A DNA stretch of 64,000 nucleotides from Flaveria trinervia (taxonomy: Eukaryota > Streptophyta > Magnoliopsida > Asterales > Asteraceae), in assembly GCA_025506515.1 (NCBI GenBank), contig CM046451.1, positions 49,889,645-49,953,644 of the forward strand. Direction: 5' to 3'. A model generated the notes under the pieces. It had not been told where the DNA came from, ran no database searches, and saw only the letters and a program-made list of their open reading frames with translations. Of the stretch, positions 10,672 to 22,731 are shown in pieces; the stretch's first letter is position 1; every line of letters starts with the position of its first letter. The position numbers and the translations under genes were made by a program.

Positions 10672-11499
10672 GCATGAAAGTCATGCTTGTGCCATGGGGC
10701 TTCAATATTCTAGTGACTGGATTGGGTCTTTAATTTATGTAATGAGATATTGTAACCTTTTTTATACTTGAATGAATTATTTGGTTATATGATTCAACTA
10801 ATATTTCTATTTATGCATGTTTAAAATCCATTAGTAAATTGCTTACTCAAAATGTCCGTAGTTGTTCATGCTTGTGGGAACAAGTATGAAGATAATACTA
10901 TCATGAACATGGATTGGTAGATATTCATATGGATGAATATAGAGCAAAGGTTGCTGCCAAAGTTCATAGATATTTGTGGGATGCAAATATTGGACTGACC
11001 TGCATCTCAAATATTACTACATGGAATGTTCCTGATTGATCATAAGTAATTTTGAGTAAAGGCGAACATCATTTGGTATCCCTGACCTGAGACACATATT
11101 GGGTCTTGATATTTACCGAATATTATACTATGACTTAGCTCTTCGCTATTTTGAAACATGGCAGTACATAAGTCTGAGTTTAGGTATGATATAAGGCAAT
11201 TGTGAGAGACATATGTTGTCAAGATGGGATTTGTCCCTCTTATTCGTTGAGAGTAAGATGTCTAAGGCCTGATAAAGTTAAGTCAATTGAGAATGATTAC
11301 TCTGTGTCTCTAGGATTTAACATGACATCTACGACAAAAGGATAGATGATTGATTCACCTAAACATTTCAAGTATGGTACTTGAAGGAGATGATGTTATT
11401 GAATGGCACTTAGTCATATGTATTAAGGGTAGTAAACCATTGTTAGGCTGTATTTACTGCTTGCATCAATCTTCTATGAATCTTGTGCAAGTGGGAGAT
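10672..11499 (+). other. C1 3' noncoding region with polypurine tract
   Basis: It is AT-rich, without a credible frame. It ends in GTGGGAGAT (11491-11499), a purine-rich primer site directly before the LTR. Confidence 0.7.
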
Positions 11500-12450
11500 T
11501 GTTGGATCTTGTATACCCGAGACACATACAAAATTGATGTGGCTAGTACGTTATGATCCAAGTCGGGTCATACCCAATAACAAGCTACACAACACCAATA
11601 AATGTTTATTTGTTGATGAGATCATACAATTAAACATTGACACCAATTTAGAAAATGGGTTTTCTAAAACATTGCTTTGTAATAGAACAACATTATATGA
11701 ATAGTTTGTTCATGAGATATTATTTGTTTCATTCTTTAAGTTGGTTAAATAATAACAAATAAAAGTGTGTTATTGTTATAAAATTAAAGAGGTTTTAATT
11801 TTATAAAAAACATAGGGTTGAAAGACTGATTTTATAAAAATTTCAAAATGGGGGGAACCCATTTTCGGCCGCCCATATGGGCATTGGACTCTCCCTTTGT
11901 CTTGGCTTGTGCAAGACTTTACTCATTCAATCACTCAACCAAAAAGATACACTTTTCTCTCACACACAAAAGCCAAAAAATCTCTCAAAGAACAAGTGAT
12001 TTTCCGTTTCAAGAAGGAAGAAAAGGCTGAAATTTTCGGTTTTGTTGGCTGCACTTCAAGAACTTCTTGGTTGATTCGGATTGTTCAAAGGGAATTCATT
12101 TTGGTGCTCTTCTACCTAACAAGATTAGGTGTTTGTTTGGGCTTGTGGGTATACAAGCTTGAGGTCTTCTCCTTTGAAGGCCAGACACATTCAAGAACAT
12201 CATCACTGGCCTCTTTTCATCTACAACATTTGTTCTAGAAAGGTTGATTCTATGAACACCCTATGGTTGTTATGTTATGTTTGATAGCATATTATTTCAC
12301 ATACATTTTGATCCTTATTCTTGGGTTTTGTTTGTGTTATAAAATGGTAAAATTTCAGATTGGTAACCATATATTAAAACTTATATTCCGCTGCGTTTTT
12401 ATAGTTTAAATGGTTAAACTAGCTAGTTTTACATGTGACAAAACCCAACA
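11500..12450 (+). repeat. C1 3' LTR
   Basis: It starts TGTTGGATCTTG after the purine tract and ends ACCCAACA, so the ends are a TGTTGG/CCAACA inverted repeat. It is 951 bp. Short frames inside (11848-12238) match no domain. The 5' partner is outside the window. Confidence 0.82.
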
Positions 12451-12737
12451 GAAATAACCCTTAATGTCCTTTAAATCAACATTTATGTCTAGTTAAGTGG
12501 TCTATTTTATGTTTTAGTCTCGGTTATAGGTTTTAGCCAATCAGCCCTTAAGGATGCGATTAAGATGTTCATTTTGATCGATTGCATTCTCCCAATACCT
12601 GTAGATGAGTAGAAAAACTGTTAGAAACACTGATCGATCGGTAAGAACAGGCAAATGAAATTTGGGCAGATTATGTTTGTATGTGCAATTTCAGAGAATT
12701 TTGAAGTGTGGTAAGGGTTACCACCGACTGACCCCCT

Positions 12738-13030
12738 TATTTATACTCTTTTAAATTTCAGTCATGCTACTGGACCCATACTTATGCTCCAGTCGTGCGA
12801 ATGAGCCCATACTCATGCTTCAATCGTGCGACTAGGGTTTAGTCGTGCGACAAGCTCATACTCCTTCATCCATTCGTACGATTGGTTCAGTCTTGTAGTC
12901 CAATTCCATGCTTGTTCCATACTCATGGTCCAATCGTGTGACCGGCTCATACTTATAGTACAGTCATGCGATTAACTCATTCTTATGATTCTATTTGTAC
13001 GATTGGCACATACTTATGAGCTTGAACTCA
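12738..13030 (-). promoter_or_regulatory. C3 promoter-like module: repeat array followed by TATAAATA
   Basis: On the minus strand, about 270 bp of units built on TCG(TG/TA/CA)CGA leads to TATAAATA (12738-12745). The order is the same as in the family A LTR and in C6 35447-35770. The extra gene it would serve lies to the left, beyond the C1 break. Transcription is inferred. Confidence 0.5.
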
Positions 13031-13090
13031 TACACTTCCAAACACTTAAACTTTAACCTTTGATATAACATTATGACCTTTTAACACCAT

Positions 13091-13196
13091 TCGATCACCT
13101 CAGACGTAATCATTTTAGTTTGGAACTGATTGATCACCTCAGATGTGATCCTTTTAGTTTAAAACCGATTGGTCACCTCAGTCGTGACCCCTTTTA
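13091..13196 (-). repeat. Three tandem copies of a palindromic 35-50 bp unit in C3
   Basis: Each copy has the core GATCACCTCAGACGTGATC (GATCAC and GTGATC are inverted) followed by a CTTTTAG-like tail. C6 has five such copies at 35836-36014, in the same place relative to pol. Confidence 0.75.
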
Positions 13197-14544
13197 GTAA
13201 GTGATTCATAGAGTACATCCAGTTGTATAGTCCAACATGTATGCAACAAAAGACTAGAAAATAGAAAATAACTTAGAAATTTAAAAGAAAATAAGGTATA
13301 TTTTTGTTGTTTTGGGTTTGAGTAGAAGAGCTTCAAGTTAATTTGATCATTTCTGGAATGATTCATTATGGAATCATACAGGTATAACAGATGCATTTGG
13401 GAACCACTTTTTAATATGCACTTATATGCTAGATTCTTGTTTTGTCTGAGAGTCATCGCACTTTCAAGAAATCATACTAGAGCTATAAGATGCACACAAT
13501 GATTTTGAATTTCAAGAATTGCAGCCAGGATGATTGTCAGTATCTTTGTCCACTTAAATCCATACACAGACTTTTGACTTACATTGGTGATGAATTAGGT
13601 TTAATTATTTCAACAAGAATTTGTGGATCTCACACTTATATGGTAATCAACATTCCTCAGGAGATTTTTGAGCGGTCAACGGGTTTGGACAAGAAGAGAC
13701 TATTCTAAGAGCTTTCAAAGAGATGCCAAGCCTCAGGTCAGTGCCATCGCACAGTAGAGAGGCGCAAACAACAATGAATTCAAGAATATATAGGTTATGC
13801 TTATCCTCAGGTCAGTGCCACCGCACAGTAGAGAGGCACACAACCTATCTTCTTTTTAGAGCATATAATTTTCTTTTACACACAATACCACAACATTAGT
13901 CATTAGCTTGATTGCTTTTAGCATTTTTACATGTGCTTTGCTCATATTTATGGTCATCCGCACACATTTGTGGCGTTTATTTTGCTCGTCACCCTTATTG
14001 GAAATGCTTGATTGTGTTAACCAGGGATAAGATGAGAACCCACAGCAAGTTGAACAAGTTAGTTTGAGTTTTTAATTCACCAATGAAGTCTACTCATCTA
14101 TTGTGTTAAATCTACCGACACATCATATATGAACTAGCAACCTCTAGGTCTACTTCCTCTATGTTACCTCAGTAGCAGACCAGTTTTACTATTATTTTTT
14201 ATTAGTTGTGCTTAGACTTCTCAGACTTCTACTTTGAATTTCGCATTTTGAGCAAATTATTTTTGAAGTCCCAAGCAATTTGTTCCTTGTGTACTATCAT
14301 TTTCCATAAGCTTTGAATCAAAATCACAGATTTGATTTCACTTCTTTCTGCTAAACTGCCCTCCCCCTTGTTTTTTTAAATAAATATATACTACAACTAA
14401 TTTAATATTAAACTGAAACTATTCTTCCCTTAAAATTCTAAAACCGAAAATCCTTTGTGTTTTTGGATTCTAATAGACAGAAAAATAAAATAAAATAAAA
14501 TAAGACAACTAGTCGGACTATGAAGTTTCTTCTTCTTGAATAAC
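13197..14544 (-). other. C3 noncoding region between pol and the promoter-like module
   Basis: No credible coding frame. A block CCTCAGGTCAGTGCCATCGC plus about 13 bp occurs twice (13731 and 13805) and again twice in C6. The rest is AT-rich and aligns with 36020-37430. Confidence 0.7.
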
Positions 14545-14861
14545 ATCACTTTTTTTCACGCCATTAACTCTAGAAGATATAAAAACCTAGGTTTGTCAAA
14601 TGCTTTTTTATAGAGGTTGGGGCGTTGAAAATCAGTATTAATTTTAACCACATCGATTAATTGCTTTTCAAACAGTCACGTATAAAGTGATATTTAATAC
14701 CGATGTGTTTAGTTTTAGGATGTTGGACTGGATTTTTGGTTATAGCAATTGCAGCAGAATTATCAAAAAAATAGGGGTGTTAGAAAATTGCAAACCGTAG
14801 TCACGCATTTGCTGTTGAATCCAAATTATTTGTGAACAGCAACTTGCAGCAGCAACGTATT
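14545..14861 (-). pseudogene. C3 RNase H C-terminal fragment
   Basis: Read on the minus strand, it gives the end of copia RNase H, with NSAAIAI, NPVQHPKT and FIRDC-like blocks, matching C6 37436-37770 and C4 47750-47996. Several indels and stops break it. It would be the last part of Pol, degrading RNA in the RNA/DNA hybrid. Confidence 0.78.
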
Positions 14862-15594
14862 TGTTGATACATACGTACCAAGTTTAGGAGCTTAATGTAA
14901 AATGTCTTTCATGTCTTACATATATGTAATGAATGATTTAATGAAATGCAATATGTGATTGATGCTATTGATGTTTAATATTTCATTGGTTGTTGTGTAA
15001 TAACACATATTGAACTAACTATATAGGTTTGTGCTTGTTTACATAGTTCTTAGTCAAGAATAGTTGAGAAATGTGTTTAAACTTAATCATATGAAGTCTT
15101 CATGCGAATGGACCATGCTAATGGACCATACACATGAACACTTCATGCTAATGGACCAGTCGCACAACTGAACCAGGAGACTAGATCAGTCGCACGATTG
15201 AGACATAAGATTGGCTCAGTCGAACTACTAAACCTTCAGGCGTGCGTATGGACCAATCATATGATTCAGTTGCACGACTGAACCATGCTAATGGTTCAGT
15301 CGTACGATTGACAAAACCTAACCTATAATACCACCTAATTCGTGGGAAAATGTAACACTTCAAGAATTTTGACTCTCATACATACCCTTGCCATCCAGAG
15401 ACTCTAGAGAACCTGTTCCAACTTCATAGTTTGCAGTTGACCGTGTTCTAATTGTTCATAACGTTTCATTAATCTTTAGATTGATTGAAATTGCGTTCTC
15501 ACTTATTTGATCACCAATCAAATAGGATTCCGCGCTATTTGATAAGGTACACACGCATTATCAGTTAGTACTCCGTACATACATGGTCCTAACA
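14862..15594 (+). repeat. C4 5' LTR (family A)
   Basis: It is 733 bp, from TGTTGATACATACG to GGTCCTAACA. It is the same family as the reverse-strand LTRs at 30524-31251 and 52434-53106. An array of TCGCACGACTG / TCGTACGATTG units (15105-15312) stands directly before a TATA-like TATAATA (15324). Confidence 0.9.
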
Positions 15595-15596
15595 AG

Positions 15597-15608
15597 TGGT
15601 ATCAGAGC
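15597..15608 (+). promoter_or_regulatory. C4 primer-binding site (tRNA-iMet type)
   Basis: TGGTATCAGAGC, two bases after the LTR end. Confidence 0.9.
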
Positions 15609-16093
15609 TTTGGCTCTTGATTTTGCAAGTGATTCGATTAGTTTTGGTGCAAAAATCACATTTTTCATTCAAAAGAGTCAACTTTTTTTTAGTAAAACAG
15701 TGTTTTCAGTGTCTCCAGATCTAAAAGTTATAGTTTTTTGGCATACGGCAGGTTAGGGTTCTTGAAAACTCGTATTTTTATGTCAAAGTATCAAAAACCT
15801 TTGAATTTTCAAAAACAGCAGCCTTCAGTCGCATGATTGGCTGAATCGCACGACTGAACTCAATCGCACATCCCATACGCACGATTGAACTCAATCGCCC
15901 ATCCATTCGTACGACTGAACCACCTCATTCGTATTGTCCATTCGCATTTGTCCAATCGCATGGTTGTTCATCCGCATTTGTCCAATCGCACGATTGACCC
16001 ATCCACATTTGTTCAATCGCACGACTAGCCCATTCGCACCTCTCCATTCGCACGAGTGAATAAGTCTTAAGTTAAAGTTCAAAGTTTATAGAA
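15609..16093 (+). other. C4 5' leader with a second array of the family A palindrome
   Basis: Noncoding leader of about 490 bp. From about 15822 to 16060 it repeats units around TCGCACGA and CGCATTTGTCC, the same motif as in the LTR upstream of the TATA box. Confidence 0.7.
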
Positions 16094-18178
16094 ATGGAAG
16101 ATTAGTACTCTGCATCTACTGCTGGTAGAGACTCTCGTATCCAGAACCTTTTGCTTCTGGAAAATGAAATAGGGAATCACAATAAAGCCCCTAAACTTAT
16201 AACATTAGATGATTACCCATAATGGAAGCAAAGGTTTGAGATTTATCTAAATGGAGTTGATCCCAATCTGTGGGAATCAATAGAGACAGGTTATAGCATG
16301 CCGGTTGTTGTTGATGGTGTTAAACTTACCTTGGGCGGCATGACTGATAGCCAAAAGGTGAAGTACAATGCTGAGAAGAAAGTGTATGCTCTGTTGACTC
16401 AGTCGATACCTAAGGATATATTCCACCAGTTTTCTGAGAACAAACATGCAAAGAAGTTATAGGAAGCCTTGGAGAAATGATACGACGGGAATGCATTGTT
16501 GAAAGCTCTAAAGGCAAAGGCTTTGAAGAAGGAGTTTGATAACTTCTCTTTGATGGGTAAAGAAAGCTTGGATTATGTCATAGACAGGTTCTACCATTTA
16601 ATGAGTGAGCTACACACTCATGGAGTCACAACGTCAATGGAAGATAAGGTCTCAAGCTTTGTCGATGATATGCCAGAGAAGTAGGACTCGCTTGTGTCTA
16701 ATTTCAGACAGAACAATGTACTGGCAAAATTAGACGTAAACGACTTTATCCTGAAATTAAGGGAGGAGGAACTGAGGATGAAATACAGGTCATAGAAGGA
16801 ACCTATGACCAGAATCCTTCACTTTATAAATCCTCTTCCACTTCAACAAGTTCAGGAGCACCTCTTCAAATGGTATTCGTGTCTAGTTCAACCACTCCTT
16901 CCCAAACTCAGCTTTAAGATCTGAAATGTCAGGGTCATCAAGTACCCAATATATCACATCGGAAGCAAATGCTACGAAGTTGAAGACCGAGAATCTCGGG
17001 AATATTACTGTTGAGGTTGCAAAGGAGCATATGGACCTTTTAGTTGCAGTCGTTCATTCTTATGATGGTCTAGTTGCAAGAAAGATCAGAAATTGCCATG
17101 TAGCTGATGAGGATTACGAGTAGGTGGACGAGAATGAATTAGAAAGAATGGAGATTATGTGGGCTTTGGAAAGTGCTGTTTGAAAGGCTAAGAAGTTTGT
17201 GAAGAAGACTTGACAGAACTTGATAGCCACAAAGGATACAACTTTTGGTTTCGAAAAAACCAAAGTTACCTGCTTTAATGTGGAGAAAAGGGGCACTTCA
17301 AACAGGAATGTGTAAAGCCCAAGAAGACAGGTAGCGGGAATCCTTTCTCATCCTTCAACTGTCAAGACAAACCCACGAGTGGAGCTGCCTCGTCAAGCAA
17401 AGATACAAAGGTTTTAACTGCACAAGACGGCGAAGATCAAGATTGGACTTTTCGTTTTGTATCTCCGGGTGAGTCAAACATTGCAAATGTTGAGGGTCTA
17501 GATGATGACACTGCAAGTGAAGGTGAAATAGCATTTGAACTAGTGATGTCAGATCATGAAGATACTACGAATGTGGTCAATCACCTGATTGAAGAAGATC
17601 CCAGAACGACATGTTTAGAATCTCCAGCATTTGAAGAGTCAAACTCTGCACTGATGGCGGATTCAACCAAATCTTCACATGTAAGTACCACAGACCAACT
17701 TTTTGATAATCATGCTTGTAGTAAACGTAACAAATTTAGAGAAAGCATAGATTTAAAATTTCTAGGTTATTAGACCATAATGATAGCTTAGTAAATGACT
17801 TACAACTGTATAGAAGCTAATCAAATTCTGAACACAATGAACACAGTTATAAAGAGAAAATAGAACTTTTAAATAAACAACTCAGGGAAACCGAAGTTGT
17901 TGATTTTAATCAAGAAAATGACATAAAGTTCTACTTAAACTCCCTAGAAGAAGCTAAGAAAGAAAAGGTAGTTTAAGAAGTCAAAGTCAACTCACTAAAA
18001 CAAAAACTGCACAGTTGGACTAGTTTTACTCACATAGTTTAACACTTAGTGAGAGAACGAAATAACGGGGACAGGTTGGGTTACAAAGTGGTACCACCAC
18101 CACCTGAGATAGTGCTAAATGCTAAATGTAGACCAGTAAATAACAATCCTATTAAGTATCATGTGGTGTCCACTCCTC
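16094..18178 (+). pseudogene. C4 Gag, first part (broken), split by C5
   Basis: The ATG at 16094 starts Gag but the fourth codon is TAG. Beyond it the copia Gag pattern is clear: a P-x-W-K-x-R-F-E block, LWESIETGY, KALKKEFDNF and FYHLMSELHTHG. The first zinc knuckle near 17271-17312 has lost one base inside C-F-N-C. At least six further stops and frameshifts are present. An Asp/Glu-rich segment and a coiled coil follow. The frame is cut at 18178, and its continuation (PKTS, knuckle two) is at 41349. The same protein is seen on the minus strand in C6 at 38725-41127. Confidence 0.85.
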
Positions 18179-18183
18179 TAGTC

Positions 18184-18492
18184 TATTAAGTGCTCTAAAA
18201 GATTAATATGTTGTCTTTATTTGTCTTTTGATATTTTGTAATAGTATAGGAACTATTTCTGTAATTTGTTAGTTCCTTTACTTTTGTTTTCAGTATAAAT
18301 AGCTTAGATTTGCAGGTATGTCGTAACGAATACACAAGTTATTCGAATCTGCTTTTCATGCCTGTAATTGTCTTAGCTTGATATGAATGAAAACTGAATT
18401 TTATTGATATCTTGTTTTGATTTGATTACTTTGTGTGAAATTCATTGAATTGTGTAACAAATCATCACAGATTTTTTTATTTGATCCTATCA
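18184..18492 (+). repeat. C5 5' LTR
   Basis: It is short, 309 bp. TATAAATA lies at 18294-18301, and its end GATCCTATCA adjoins the primer-binding site. The last 200 bp recur at 41131-41343. Confidence 0.88.
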
Positions 18493-18494
18493 AA

Positions 18495-18506
18495 TGGTAT
18501 GAGAGC
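18495..18506 (+). promoter_or_regulatory. C5 primer-binding site (one mismatch)
   Basis: TGGTATGAGAGC differs by one base from TGGTATCAGAGC and sits two bases after the LTR. Confidence 0.8.
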
Positions 18507-19275
18507 TGTTGGTAAGCTGTTAGTGATTGATTTTCGTTTTAAGTTCATCGAACTTGAAAACCTAAAAATCTCACTGAATCTGTGATTGAGATACAATTCA
18601 ATTGAAAATTTGTGAATTTCAGTTGTGTTTCATCATCAGAAACATGATTTGAATCACAATTAGCAGATCAATTCATCAAATTCAAGTAAACTGTTGAATT
18701 TGTTGTTCGAAAATAGCTTGAAGTTTCGAACTGAAATTTCAAAAATTGATTGATTTGTTGTTGAAATTGAAGAAATTGATATTAAGAAGAATGTTTATCG
18801 GTATAAAACTCATCTAAATGAAAAGTTTCAATCGAATTCATCAACATTTGAAGAATTCAGAAGATTTGAGTTTGTTACATTCATTTGAAGATGATGAATG
18901 TGTCGCATGAGCTGAGATTGACTGAATTTGTCTAAGTGTTAGACGCATTAACATTGTGTAGACGTTTTAGTCAGTCGTTTGAGTACTGTTGAAGAGAATC
19001 CCAAACGTATCACCTGTGTTAAGTTGATAACTATTCAGACGCTTGACAACTTTTTAGGCGTTTGACAACTATTCAGGCGTTTGACAACTGTTTAGGCGTT
19101 TGACAACTGTTTAAGCGCTTGAAACCTTCCAGACGAATTAATACTTAGACATTTTGAAAATTTTTCTAAGGCATTCCCTTAGACGTTTCTCAACTTAGAC
19201 GCATCAACTGTTGAGATTTTGAATACTGTTCAGACGTTTTAACCTTGATACTTAGATTTTTTTTAAAATATAAGA
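18507..19275 (+). other. C5 leader with tandem GACG repeats
   Basis: About 770 bp, without a credible gene. From about 19030 to 19125 a unit close to TTTAGGCGTTTGACAACTGT is repeated about five times. Scattered AGACGTTT/TTAGACGC copies extend from 18940 to 19260. The same half-sites return in the spacer before the extra gene (27030-27440). Confidence 0.7.
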
Positions 19276-20825
19276 ATGGTAAAATCAGAAGATTCTGAAA
19301 ATAGAGTTCCAAAGCTTGAAAATAGAGCTGATTTCAAAAATTAGTCTCTTAGACTAAAACAACATTTTATTCTATTGACACTGATCTCTGGAAATCTATA
19401 GAAAAAGGACCATACATTCCTATAATAACTGATGGACGAGACAGAGGATTTGTGTATACTAAAGATTCTCCAGAACCTTATCCAGAAGATGATCTTCAAG
19501 GAGATGATCTGAAAAGAGTTAAGAATGATATTAAATCCTATTCATTAATGTGTAAAGGACTACCTTTGGAAGTTCTACAAGGCTAGATGCATATCAAACT
19601 GGATATACACTATATAAAGCATTGAAGATCATTTGTGAAGGAGGTAAAGAGATTCAAAATTTAATGAAACAAAAGCTGAAAAGACAATTAGAATTGTTTC
19701 AATATTTGTCTGGAGAGACAATAAATCAAATGATGAACAGATTTGTTCAAACAAACTGAGATGTCAACAGCTGGTATCAAACCTGATCTTGAAGATTTAA
19801 ATCTCAGACTACTCAATGCTTTACCATCATCACGGAAACAAATTGTAACTTTACTAAAGCATACTGAGAAGTTTCCAATGGATCTAGATCTTCTTATTGC
19901 AAAAATAGAATCAGTGGAGATTGATGAAAGCTCAAGGAACAATGATAGAGCAGCATCAATGTCTCAATATCAGTTTGTTGCTTCTCCTGCAACCACCATA
20001 GAAAATGCATTCATGGAAAAGAGTGAGAAAAGTCCTGAAGAAGAAGGAGATCTGTTTGTAGGAGCAGGATTTTTCAGTGACTCATCATTTACCAGTGCAC
20101 CTGCATATACAACTCAATCTCATTCTCAATCTCCTCCTAAAACACAGTCACGATCATCAAATATTCAGACAGAGACTTCTTCATCATCTAACTCTGCTAA
20201 ATCTAGCAAAGTTAAAGATGTGATTAACATCCTATTAGAGGATGAAGAGTCCAAAACTACATTTACTGCTTTTATGGCCAGCTTTCAAGCATATCAAGGT
20301 AGCCATTTAACTCAACTAGATTTTGTTTAACAGGATTTATTTGAGATGGATCCTGAAGATGTTGAAGAGATGGACCTGAACTGGCAGATGGTGATAATTG
20401 CCTATAGGACTCAAAAACATTCTTATGTCAACAAGAAATACAAGCCTAGTGCAAACAAGACTATTGGATTTGACAAGTCAAAATCCAGATGTTTCAACTG
20501 CAATAGTTATGGACACTTCTCAAGAGAATGTAAAGCTCCAAGGAATAATGGAGGAAGTGCTCATTCAAGCTCAAATAATAAAAGGTTTCAACAAGCTCAG
20601 AAGACTTTTCAAAAGCCATATCAAAGTCTTCCCATGCTAGAGCTTAAAGATGAAACCAAACCATCTGATGAAACAAAGAAAGCACTAGTAGTCAACATAA
20701 AAGATGGATATGATTGGAGTGCATATGCAAATCAATTTACAAATGAATTAACATCAAGTTTATCTCTTATTGTAGAAATTCAAGAGGAAGATTGGTCAGA
20801 AACAATGACCAAAAGGGGAAAGTGA
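19276..20825 (+). pseudogene. C5 Gag with first zinc knuckle
   Basis: The first ATG after the leader (19276) begins a frame with early stops. LWKSIEKGPYIP, LKRQLELFQYL and the long piece 19743-20330 (LRLLNALPSSRKQIVTLLKHT) match copia Gag. The next frame (20346-20825) contains CFNCNSYGHFSREC at about 20490-20531 followed by KAPRNNGG. Ser/Thr-rich low-complexity sequence separates the two. It would form the capsid and bind RNA. Breaks near 19340, 19590, 19740 and 20330 make it nonfunctional. Confidence 0.85.
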
Positions 20826-22715
20826 TGAAGAGGAGATAACTATGATTGGAGTGACAAGTCTGATCCTAAAGAGGTTACAGAGGAAGTAGCTCTAATGGTT
20901 CAGTCTGATCAACCAAAGGTTAAATCTTCTACTTCATCATCTGAAACCACAGTTCCAAAACTTCTTGAAATACCATCAGAAGTAAGAGAAAAGCTTTGCA
21001 CCAAATCATGTTTTGAACATGTTGCACACTACAGAAAGTATTCATTCACAATCTGTGAAAAGCTAAAACAAGAGGAATGTATGCATAACCAACTTAAATC
21101 TGATCATAAAACTGCAGATCAAAAGATTGTCTCTCTTCAAAATTCATGGAACAAAACAATCAAAGATTTAGAAATTGTTACAAAACAACTAGAAGAGATG
21201 ACCAATAATCTTAAACAAGAGAAAATAGCACATGCTACTACTCAAGTTGATCTAGCAAAAGTTAAGAGTTCAAAAATGATAGTAGAAAAACTAATCAGTG
21301 AAAGGAAAGATAAACAAAAAGCAGGATTAGGTTTCACTCATGAACCTATGCCTGAATCTATCACAAACACACTACCAGAGAATTTCAATGCTCATAATTA
21401 TTCACCAGAATACAAAGCAAAGCTTTCAGATCAAAACCAAGAATGCAGAAGAGGAAAAAGAAAATGTTCAAGTGTTGTTGAAAAAGATGAAGAAAAAATA
21501 AAAATGGACATCCAATCAAGATAAAATCATATGAACCAAAACAACCAAAACAAAATATCTCTTCTGATTAAATTCACAATGTAATAGAAGAAGTCAGAGT
21601 TCAAAACAAGGATAAACAACAGATAGGAACATCAGAAGATTCAACACCATCAATATGAAACAATTTCAATCAGAAAAGGATCTTCTTTGATGATGTTCAA
21701 TCTGAAAATAAACCAAGCTCTTCTAAATCAAAGAATCAAAAAAGAAAAGAAATCTGTAAAAGTAACATCTGAACAAAACAAAAGTTCAAAAAAATTGATT
21801 AAAGCAACAAATCAAACATCAAAACTAAAACCAATTAAATTTGTGTCAGCAGGTATGTTAAATATGAATTCTCTTTCAAATAATAAATCAAATGTTATGA
21901 ACAAATCAAACTCAGATCTGAAATCTAGTTCAGATTCAAAGACTTCCGCTGTAGCAAAAAGATTTGTTTCTAATACATTCAAGAAGGAATTTATGTTAAA
22001 CAATGAACAATAATCTGACACAAAATCAAACTGTGAAAAATGAAGGACAATAGTTTAACTATATGAAACCAAAAAAAACATTATGTCATTGTCAAAAGTT
22101 AACAAAGCGTTGTTTTTAACGCCACAAAGGTACTGTGAAATTTGTGATACGAAAAATCACAATACTGCTGAGTGCTACTTTAACAGGTACTGTCACATAT
22201 GTGACATGAGAAATCATTCGACAACAGATTGTTATTATAACAAATATTATACTTATTGTGATGAAAAGACTCACAACACTGCAGATTGTTACTTTAGAAA
22301 TAGATCTCTCACTAGAAACTTTGCAAAATCAAACATGAGAAAAGGATTTGCTAATCCACAGTAATTGAGAGATCAAACTAATGGATTTCAAAGAGACATT
22401 AATCAACCTAATGTAGGTTTGAGATATTTTCCTAAGAAAACTTACATGAGCTCAAAACACAACATGCAAGAACACTTTATACCAAGATCTGTAAGGATGA
22501 CTAATAAAAATGTTAGACATCAATACATTTCAAAAGATGATAAATCAAATGGTATAAATGTTCACAAAAATAAATCAAATAATTTTTAGAATAAAATTGG
22601 AAAATTCATCAAAAATAAACCTGATTTGAATAATCTCCATTATAAACAATTTACAATTGTTGACAAATTTCGAAAGCCCAAGACCATTTCGGCTTGGGTA
22701 GATATTTCAACTTAA
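20826..22715 (+). pseudogene. C5 Gag linker with coiled coil and a cluster of zinc knuckles
   Basis: Residues from 20895-21524 form a long Lys/Glu/Gln coiled coil, starting with a KLCTKSCFEHV block that parallels the EHLCTPECI block of family B. A Lys/Ser-rich region follows (21687-22013). At 22131-22310 three CCHC-like units stand side by side: CEICDTKNHNTAEC, CHICDMRNHSTTDC and a third whose first Cys reads Tyr. The frame ends near KTISAWVDIST then TAA at 22713, equivalent to the K-x-W-V ending of the other families. Confidence 0.8.
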
Positions 22716-22731
22716 CTTTCTTGTAGTGCAG
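22708..22731 (+). promoter_or_regulatory. C5 candidate 3' splice site at the gag/protease boundary
   Basis: CAACTTAAC includes the gag TAA stop and resembles a branch point. A T-rich tract and TGCAG ending at 22731 follow. The protease frame begins in phase 0 at 22732. Compare C2, C6 and C9. Confidence 0.4.

Larger units (their letters stand above)
1..12450 (+). mobile_element. C1: degraded Ty1/copia element, 5' part outside the window, interrupted by C2
   Basis: From left to right it holds a Gag C-terminus with zinc knuckle, protease, integrase, reverse transcriptase and RNase H, then a noncoding 3' region, a purine tract and a 3' LTR (11500-12450). That is copia order. C2 sits inside RNase H at 2891-10578. 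Reading across the C2 borders with one target copy removed restores the RNase H frame, so the two outer pieces are one element. The coding part has many stops, frameshifts and at least one internal deletion, so it is old and inactive. Confidence 0.9.
12451..14861 (-). mobile_element. C3: 3' remnant of a family A copia element, split by C1 and C4
   Basis: On the minus strand it holds the end of RNase H (14545-14861), then a long noncoding region that matches C6 36340-37800 almost block by block. It stops at the C1 LTR on one side and the C4 5' LTR on the other. The break at 14861 falls inside RNase H, where C6 reads on without interruption, so C4 inserted into C3. It also has a promoter-like repeat cluster (12738-13030). 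Confidence 0.8.

Noticed and set aside
11848..12238. Two overlapping plus-strand frames
   Set aside because: They lie inside the C1 LTR, have no domain and are not seen in any related element.
14862..15594. C4 5' LTR and C6 LTR as a pair of one element
   Set aside because: They lie on opposite strands and C6 has its own purine tract and extra gene; they are separate copies of one family.
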